Origin: Roseibium sp.
Lineage (GTDB): Bacteria; Pseudomonadota; Alphaproteobacteria; Rhizobiales; Stappiaceae
Assembly: GCA_017643925.1 (NCBI GenBank)
Contig: JAEPML010000023.1
Span: 1 to 64,000, forward strand
Direction: 5' to 3'
DNA: 64,000 nt
Part shown: in pieces, positions 59,267 to 64,000 of the stretch
Layout of the letters: each line of letters starts with the position of its first letter
Position numbering within the stretch: position 1 is the stretch's first letter
The notes under the pieces: generated by a model
Told to the model about the DNA's origin: nothing
Database searches by the model: none
What the model saw: the letters and a program-made list of their open reading frames with translations, nothing else
Program-made: the position numbers and the translations under genes

Positions 59267-59716
59267 ATGACTGTCACATTGGAATTGAAACGACTCGACC
59301 ACGGCAGAGATCTGCCACTTCCAGCCTATCAGTCCGACCTGGCAGCAGGGCTTGACCTTCAAGCCGCGGTCGATCAGCCACTGACGCTTGCACCGGGTGA
59401 ACGCGCACTCGTCCCGACTGGCCTGTCCATGGCCCTGCCGGCCGGATACGAGGCGCAGGTACGACCGAGATCAGGACTGGCCGCCAAACACGGCATAACC
59501 GTTCTGAACACGCCGGGCACCATCGATGCCGATTACCGAGGTGAAGTGAAGGTAATCCTCATCAATCTCGGGTCAGAACCCTTCGAAATCAACCGGGGTG
59601 AACGGATCGCTCAGATGGTCGTTGCGCCCGTTCTCCAGGCACAGATCGTCGAAGTCGAGACATTGTCCGAAACCGAACGTGGTTCGGGTGGCTTCGGCTC
59701 AACCGGTCGAAGCTGA
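59267..59716 (+). CDS. dut: Deoxyuridine triphosphate nucleotidohydrolase
   Basis: A 149-residue trimeric dUTPase that hydrolyses dUTP to dUMP to keep uracil out of DNA. Conserved motifs include AGLDLQAA, RPRSGLAAKHGI, GTIDADYRGEV, GERIAQMV and the C-terminal phosphate-binding ERGSGGFGSTGR. Length is normal. It lies just before the HAD gene, which starts 20 bases later on the same strand. Confidence 0.95.
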   Translation: MTVTLELKRLDHGRDLPLPAYQSDLAAGLDLQAAVDQPLTLAPGERALVPTGLSMALPAGYEAQVRPRSGLAAKHGITVLNTPGTIDADYRGEVKVILINLGSEPFEINRGERIAQMVVAPVLQAQIVEVETLSETERGSGGFGSTGRS

Positions 59717-59736
59717 GGGCAAGGGTAGAACGCGAG

Positions 59737-60396
59737 ATGGCACCCAAACTCGTAATTTTTGATTGCGATGGCGTTCTTGTCGATACGGAACGCCTTGCCA
59801 ACCGGAACATGGCCGAGATGGTCACCGACCTCGGTTACCCCATCACCGGGCCGGAGTGTCAGCAACGCTTCATGGGTCGCACACTGGAAAACGTGCAGGA
59901 GATCGTCGAGACCCTCATTGGACGTTCCTTGCCAAAGGACTGGCCGGATCAGGTTCGTGACAGAGATCTGAAGTCTTTTCAGGAAGGCGTTTCCGCCATC
60001 CGCGGCATAGAAACCGTTCTGGATGAGCTGGACCGGCGAGGCGTGCCCTACTGTGTCGGTTCTTCCGGAAAATATGAAAAGATGCGGGCAACGCTTGGCA
60101 GCTCGGGGCTTCTTCCCCGCCTCGAGGGCAAGCTGTTTTCCGCACAGGATTGCGAAAGGGGCAAGCCCGCTCCTGATGTCTTCCTGCTGGCCGCAAGCAA
60201 AATGGGTTTTGACCCGGCGGATTGCGTGGTGGTTGAGGACAGCCTGCCGGGTGTGCACGCCGCCAGGTCGGCGGGTATGCCGGTCTATGCATTTGTCGAG
60301 GACAGTTCATGTGACCGGAAAGCCATGCAAGAGGCGGGTGGCATTCTGTTTGAAGCCATGTCCGAGCTTCCGGATCTTCTTTTTTCCAAGACTTGA
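59737..60396 (+). CDS. HAD-superfamily phosphatase (beta-phosphoglucomutase-like)
   Basis: A 219-residue HAD hydrolase. The catalytic FDCDGVLVDTE motif lies at residues 6-16. A capped C1-type insertion follows, then GSSGKYEKM, and the metal-site CERGKPAPDVFLL and VVVEDSLPGVHAA motifs. It probably removes phosphate from a small phosphosugar such as phosphoglycolate or a hexose phosphate; the substrate is not determined by sequence. It is likely co-transcribed with dut. Confidence 0.9.
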   Translation: MAPKLVIFDCDGVLVDTERLANRNMAEMVTDLGYPITGPECQQRFMGRTLENVQEIVETLIGRSLPKDWPDQVRDRDLKSFQEGVSAIRGIETVLDELDRRGVPYCVGSSGKYEKMRATLGSSGLLPRLEGKLFSAQDCERGKPAPDVFLLAASKMGFDPADCVVVEDSLPGVHAARSAGMPVYAFVEDSSCDRKAMQEAGGILFEAMSELPDLLFSKT

Positions 60397-60538
60397 GGCA
60401 TTCATGGAAAAAGGTTTTACGTCCGTCGCCCTGACGACATCTTGCACCCCTTAAAACTTCGCAAAAGCCATACTATCTTAGCCCTCCGAAAGAACATACC
60501 GCCGGCAGCAAGACGATCCGGCCAAGCGGGAGACCTCC

Positions 60539-61498
60539 ATGACTATGAAGACCAATGGCCGCGGCAAAATCTATTCTTCCATCACCGAAACCATCGGCGA
60601 CACGCCGATCGTGCGGCTGGACCGGCTTGCCGAGGCCCATGGTGTAAAGGGCAACCTGCTCGCCAAGCTTGAATTCTTCAATCCGATTTCAAGCGTCAAG
60701 GATCGGATCGGCGTGGCCATGATCGAAGCCATGGAAGCCGACGGCAGGATCGAACCGGGCAAGACAACGCTTATTGAACCGACTTCGGGCAATACCGGGA
60801 TCGCGCTGGCCTTTGTTGCCGCGGCCAAGGGCTACCGCCTGATCCTGGTGATGCCGGAGACCATGTCGGTCGAGCGGCGCAAGATGTTCAAGATCCTGGG
60901 TGCCGAGCTGGAACTCACCGAAGGTCCCAAGGGTATGAAGGGTGCGATTGCACGCGCTGAAGAGCTGCTGGCGTCCATCGATGGCGCCGTCATGCCGCAG
61001 CAGTTCGAGAATCCGGCCAATCCGGAAATCCATCGCAACACGACCGCCGAGGAAATCTGGAACGACACTGACGGTGCCATTGATGTCTTTGTTTCCGGCA
61101 TCGGTACCGGTGGGACCATCACCGGCGTTTCCCAGGTCTTGAAGGAGCGCAAGCCCGATCTCCACGTGGTGGCCGTCGAGCCGACCGACAGCCCGATCCT
61201 GTCAGGCGGCGAACCCGGTCCGCACAAGATTCAGGGCATTGGCGCCGGCTTCGTCCCGGGCATTCTCGACACCGCCGTCTATGACGAAGTCCAGACCGTT
61301 GCCAATGAAGACGCCTTCGCCATGGCGCGCGAAGTCGCCAAGACAGAGGGCGTTCCCGTGGGCATCTCCTCTGGCGCTGCCCTGACGGCTGCCATCCGAG
61401 TTGGTCAGCGCGACGACATGGCCGGCAAGAACATCGTCGTCATCATCCCGTCCTTCGCAGAACGGTATCTGACGACGGCCTTGTTCGAAGGTCTTTGA
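60539..61498 (+). CDS. cysK: Cysteine synthase A (O-acetylserine sulphhydrylase)
   Basis: A 319-residue PLP enzyme that forms cysteine from O-acetylserine and sulphide. The PLP Lys lies in NPISSVKDRIG (about residue 46), the substrate-binding loop in EPTSGNTGIAL, and GIGTGGTITG binds the PLP phosphate. Cystathionine beta-synthase-type extensions are absent. Two start codons (ATG 60539 and 60545) are available; GGGAGA precedes the first. It stands alone between the HAD and ureohydrolase genes. Confidence 0.93.
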   Translation: MTMKTNGRGKIYSSITETIGDTPIVRLDRLAEAHGVKGNLLAKLEFFNPISSVKDRIGVAMIEAMEADGRIEPGKTTLIEPTSGNTGIALAFVAAAKGYRLILVMPETMSVERRKMFKILGAELELTEGPKGMKGAIARAEELLASIDGAVMPQQFENPANPEIHRNTTAEEIWNDTDGAIDVFVSGIGTGGTITGVSQVLKERKPDLHVVAVEPTDSPILSGGEPGPHKIQGIGAGFVPGILDTAVYDEVQTVANEDAFAMAREVAKTEGVPVGISSGAALTAAIRVGQRDDMAGKNIVVIIPSFAERYLTTALFEGL

Positions 61499-61543
61499 AG
61501 CCGCGGTTGCCCCGGTGCGCAATGCTTCGGGGCGACACTTTTT

Positions 61544-62503
61544 TCAGATTTGCCGATAATGCAGTACCCGTCCGATCGTGTTCATCAGGATCTGGGCGGC
61601 GAGCGTGCTGGTTGATCCGGTCGGATCATAATCCGGGGCCACTTCGACAAGGTCGATGCCGACGATAGTGCCGCGTTTCGCCAATCCGTCGATCAGTTCC
61701 AAAACCTCATAATAGAGAAAGCCACCGTGGCTCGGAGTTCCGGTGCCAGGTGCGATTGACGGGTCAAAGGCATCGATGTCGACGGTGAGATAATACCGCT
61801 TGCCCTCGGGGATCCGCGCCAGCATGCCGTCGATACCAAGCTTGCGCACATGCCGGACCGACTGGATGTCCGACCCCATGCGACGCGCTTCCTCGTATCC
61901 ATCCCGAGCGGTAGAGGAGACATTGCGAATGCCGATCTGGGTCAGTCCGGTGACATAGGGTTTTTCGGCCGCCCGCCGCATCGGGTTGCCGTGGCCGTAG
62001 CGCACGCCATGGCGCTCATCGACAAAATCCAGATGCGCATCGATCTGGACCACATGGATCGGCTCCTGATCCTCGAACGCGTTGATGCAGGGGATATTCA
62101 CCGAATGGTCGCCGCCAAGGACAACGGGCAAGGCGCCGGCTTCCAGGATCTTGCGCACGCCGAGCTCGATCCGCCTGTGGCTTTCAATCGTGTCGGTATG
62201 CACGATATCCGCGTCCCCCAGATCGACGATCCGGGTGGTTTCCGCCGGCAGATAGGTGACATCGTCCTCAAAATCGTAAGCGCCTGCATGGCCGAAGGAA
62301 AACAGGGTCGAAGCTTCACGGATTGCGCGCGGGCCCATGCGCGCGCCTGAGCGCCATTGCGTTCCGAAGTCAAAGGGCGCGCCCAGGATAGCGACATCTG
62401 CGTCGATGGCATCCCAGTCCTGCTGATATGGATACTTGCCGAATGTGCAGATACCGACAAAGGGCAGATTGAGCCGCCCACCTTCATATCCGTGTCCCGA
62501 CAT
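61544..62503 (-). CDS. speB: Agmatinase-like ureohydrolase
   Basis: A 319-residue arginase/agmatinase-family manganese enzyme. The metal ligands are in VLGGDHSVNIP, QIDAHLDFVDE and YLTVDIDAFDPSIAPGT. The order and spacing match agmatinase, which removes urea from agmatine to give putrescine, but guanidinobutyrase or arginase-type substrates cannot be excluded. The frame extends to 62536; ATG 62503 is preferred, with GGGAGG seven bases upstream. No other polyamine gene is next to it. Confidence 0.88.
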   Translation of the reverse strand: MSGHGYEGGRLNLPFVGICTFGKYPYQQDWDAIDADVAILGAPFDFGTQWRSGARMGPRAIREASTLFSFGHAGAYDFEDDVTYLPAETTRIVDLGDADIVHTDTIESHRRIELGVRKILEAGALPVVLGGDHSVNIPCINAFEDQEPIHVVQIDAHLDFVDERHGVRYGHGNPMRRAAEKPYVTGLTQIGIRNVSSTARDGYEEARRMGSDIQSVRHVRKLGIDGMLARIPEGKRYYLTVDIDAFDPSIAPGTGTPSHGGFLYYEVLELIDGLAKRGTIVGIDLVEVAPDYDPTGSTSTLAAQILMNTIGRVLHYRQI

Positions 62504-62577
62504 GGACTGCCTCCCTGATTGCGCTGTCAGCCGCACTAGAGCACCAAAAGGGAAGGCAGAAAAGACGGAGTTCCCGT

Positions 62578-63165
62578 CTAAACGATCTTTTCCATTCTCG
62601 TTGCACTGGAGAACCCGAAGACAAGCCTGAAGGGCCCCGTCTCCTCACGCGATTTTTCTTCAAAGCCGAAGCGCTCGTAGAGAGACCTCGCGCGCGGGTT
62701 CGTATCGATAACGTCCAATCGCACCCGCCCGAGTTCCCGGCGCCGCGCCTCCGCGCAGATTGCCTCGAGCAAGGCCGTGCCGACACCCCGCCCACGGGCC
62801 GCCTCGCCGACGAATATCCCGTCCATCAGCAGGATCCCGGGCTCGGGCTCCCGCTCCAGGAGATCCAGAAGGAGCCCGCGCCAGAGAGCTCCAAGCAGGC
62901 CATATGCCTCTTTCAAGTCGGCCAGGGTTCCGTCGACGAATGTGCCATCGTCGGTTTTGAACCCCGCCAGACCCAAAAGCTCATCGCGGGGCCCCAGGGC
63001 ACTGATCGCATAGGTCGGGTTCAGCGCGTTTTCGATAAAGGCCAATGCTTTTTGTTCAGGGCCAAGCACCTTGCCGAGTTTTCCGGAAAACGCAGCCCAG
63101 AAAAAACGCGCTGCGACGGCCCGCTGTGCTTCCGTAAGTCCGGCCACCAAACGAAAATCAGTCAA
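62578..63165 (-). CDS. GNAT-family N-acetyltransferase
   Basis: A 195-residue acetyltransferase. The second half has the acetyl-CoA site GIFVGEAARGRGVGTALLEAICAEA and the family ending DTNPRARSLYERFGFEEKSREET. The first ~60 residues are less typical and include AARFFWAAFSGKLGKVLGPE. The target is unknown. It lies 10 bases after the YbjQ-family gene on the same strand and may be co-transcribed with it. Confidence 0.88.
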   Translation of the reverse strand: MTDFRLVAGLTEAQRAVAARFFWAAFSGKLGKVLGPEQKALAFIENALNPTYAISALGPRDELLGLAGFKTDDGTFVDGTLADLKEAYGLLGALWRGLLLDLLEREPEPGILLMDGIFVGEAARGRGVGTALLEAICAEARRRELGRVRLDVIDTNPRARSLYERFGFEEKSREETGPFRLVFGFSSATRMEKIV

Positions 63166-63175
63166 TTTTACCCCG

Positions 63176-63493
63176 TCAACGGATATAGACGGCGGTCCCG
63201 GTGGCGCTGACCATCAGCATCGATCCGTTTTGCCCCACGGTCTCGTAGTCCAGATCAACGCCGATAACGGCATTGCCACCAAGGGCCTTTGCCCGTGAAC
63301 TCATCTCGTCGAGCGCAATCTGGCGTGCCTTGGCCAGTTCCTGCTCATAGGCTTCTGAACGGCCACCGACAATGTCCCGGATGCCCGCGAAGATGTCCTT
63401 GAAAAGATTAGCGCCAAGGATGGCCTCGCCAGTCACCAGTCCCTTGTAATCAATATCTTTTCCCTGAACCGTGTTGGTGGTCGTAATCAGCAT
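63176..63493 (-). CDS. YbjQ-family (UPF0145) protein
   Basis: A 105-residue protein of the YbjQ family, with the typical sequence TTNTVQGKDIDYKGLVTGEAILGANLFKDIFAG at the N-terminus and GGNAVIGVDLDYETVG in the second half. It is a small pentameric-type fold whose role is uncertain; heavy-metal or envelope links have been proposed for relatives. GGAGAC precedes the ATG. It leads the GNAT gene and lies next to a long intergenic region. Confidence 0.92.
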   Translation of the reverse strand: MLITTTNTVQGKDIDYKGLVTGEAILGANLFKDIFAGIRDIVGGRSEAYEQELAKARQIALDEMSSRAKALGGNAVIGVDLDYETVGQNGSMLMVSATGTAVYIR

Positions 63494-63892
63494 TTCCGGT
63501 CTCCTTCAGTCCTGCCCACTCTACGAGCACATGGGAAACTGTCGATCCCAATGCAAGAAACCCTGCATTGGAAACAGGCCCATCAGCCGGGAACCTGGTC
63601 CTGCTCGATACACGCCCGGCACTTGCTTGAGTTTTCGATTGCGTCGCCAATCATCGTGAAATGTAGCGAGGTCGACCAATCAAATCCCGCAACCGATAAT
63701 TGGTTATCCGATCCGAAGCAACTCAAGTACCGTGTCCCGGAAACGGATCCGTTTCCTGGGCGGCAAATAGTCGTTCATTTCTACGTATTTCCGCTTTCAG
63801 GGTGATCCGGGCCTGACTAGGCTAGAATACGTCCATTCGTACTCTTTTGACGGCAACGCGTTTTCGCCCCTAGTAACGGGAGGCCCGGGCGC
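63494..63892. promoter_or_regulatory. 399-base regulatory gap before the H-NOX gene, with palindromes
   Basis: No protein gene is credible here. CCAATGCA (63548-63555) pairs with TGCATTGG (63564-63571) as an 8-bp stem, and GGAAACGGATCCGTTTCC (63739-63756) is a perfect 18-base palindrome about 137 bases before the H-NOX start. The latter could be an operator for the H-NOX gene or an unassigned regulator site. No clear sigma-70 promoter was picked out. Confidence 0.45.
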
Positions 63893-64000
63893 ATGAAGGG
63901 TATTGTTTTTACAGAGTATCTGGCCTTTGCCGAGCAGCTTGTCGGCGAAGATGTGGTCGAGGATGTCATCGAAGACTGTGACCTGCCGAGCGGCGGCGCC
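63893..64000 (+). CDS. H-NOX (haem NO-binding) protein, partial at right edge
   Basis: Only the first 36 residues are inside the window: MKGIVFTEYLAFAEQLVGED, then VVEDVIEDCDLPSGGA. This start is characteristic of H-NOX/HNOB haem proteins, which bind nitric oxide and signal to a partner kinase or cyclic-di-GMP enzyme. The haem-ligating His, near residue 100, lies outside. GGGAGG is about eight bases ahead of the ATG. The partner gene, if any, would lie to the right. Confidence 0.8.
   Translation, partial: MKGIVFTEYLAFAEQLVGEDVVEDVIEDCDLPSGGA

Noticed and set aside
1..64000. CRISPR arrays, tRNA genes, prophage or toxin-antitoxin modules
   Set aside because: No regularly spaced repeats, tRNA-like cloverleaf sequences, phage structural genes or paired small toxin/antitoxin genes were found on reading through both strands.

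Overview
The window looks like ordinary chromosome of a marine-type alphaproteobacterium with about 58-60% GC. The gene set (bioMNY uptake cluster, TRAP dctPQM with dctBD, ECF41 sigma factor, CyaC-type redox cyclase, rsmI-yraN-gshB, coaBC/dut, an rRNA leader with a rhizobial-style boxA) suggests Rhizobiales, possibly Stappiaceae (Roseibium/Labrenzia). That placement is inference from gene content; no 16S sequence is inside the window. I saw no phage, insertion sequence, CRISPR array or tRNA.

Left third (1-22.6 kb). The minus strand starts an rRNA operon promoter and leader at the left edge. Next to it is a biotin cluster, bioM-bioN-bioY, followed by an acyl-CoA ligase and a thiolase-like protein that lacks the second catalytic cysteine. 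Then come a MocR regulator divergent from a LysE exporter, a LysR regulator, and an aminotransferase plus BKACE pair that could degrade an amino acid through a beta-keto acid. After these follow a peptidase M15-like lipoprotein, an ArsC-like reductase, a haem/FeS adenylate cyclase, argE and a complete peptide/nickel-type ABC importer. A 650-base gene-free stretch precedes a degenerate P-type ATPase-like membrane protein.

Middle (22.7-45.4 kb). This part holds a sugar-acid dehydratase, an SCP2 protein and a PNPOx-like flavoprotein. Next is a C4-dicarboxylate-type TRAP transporter (dctPQM) with a sigma-54 promoter and inverted repeats that fit control by the nearby DctB/DctD pair. An ECF41 sigma factor with its AhpD-like partner and a matching ECF41 promoter lies between the transporter and the two-component genes. 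Then come modABC, a GMC oxidoreductase, acetyltransferases, a polytopic membrane protein, a PEP mutase/isocitrate lyase-type enzyme, two tandem AEC transporters and rsgA.

Right third (45.5-64 kb). A citrate-synthase-like protein fused to a DNA-binding domain is divergent from a stand-alone citrate synthase across palindromic sites. It is followed by a DUF533 protein, REP-like palindromes, an AsnC regulator divergent from 4-hydroxyphenylpyruvate dioxygenase, and a probable small RNA with a strong terminator. The housekeeping run gshB, yraN, rsmI, an LpoA-like lipoprotein, coaBC, dut and cysK comes next, with an extradiol dioxygenase, an OmpA-like protein and a Cys-rich protein set between. A ureohydrolase, a GNAT protein and a YbjQ protein follow, and the window ends inside an H-NOX gene.

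No wholly new multi-gene system is evident. The best leads are the HTH-citrate synthase pair, the P-type ATPase-like pseudoenzyme, the thiolase lacking its cysteine in the biotin operon, and the unassigned small RNA.
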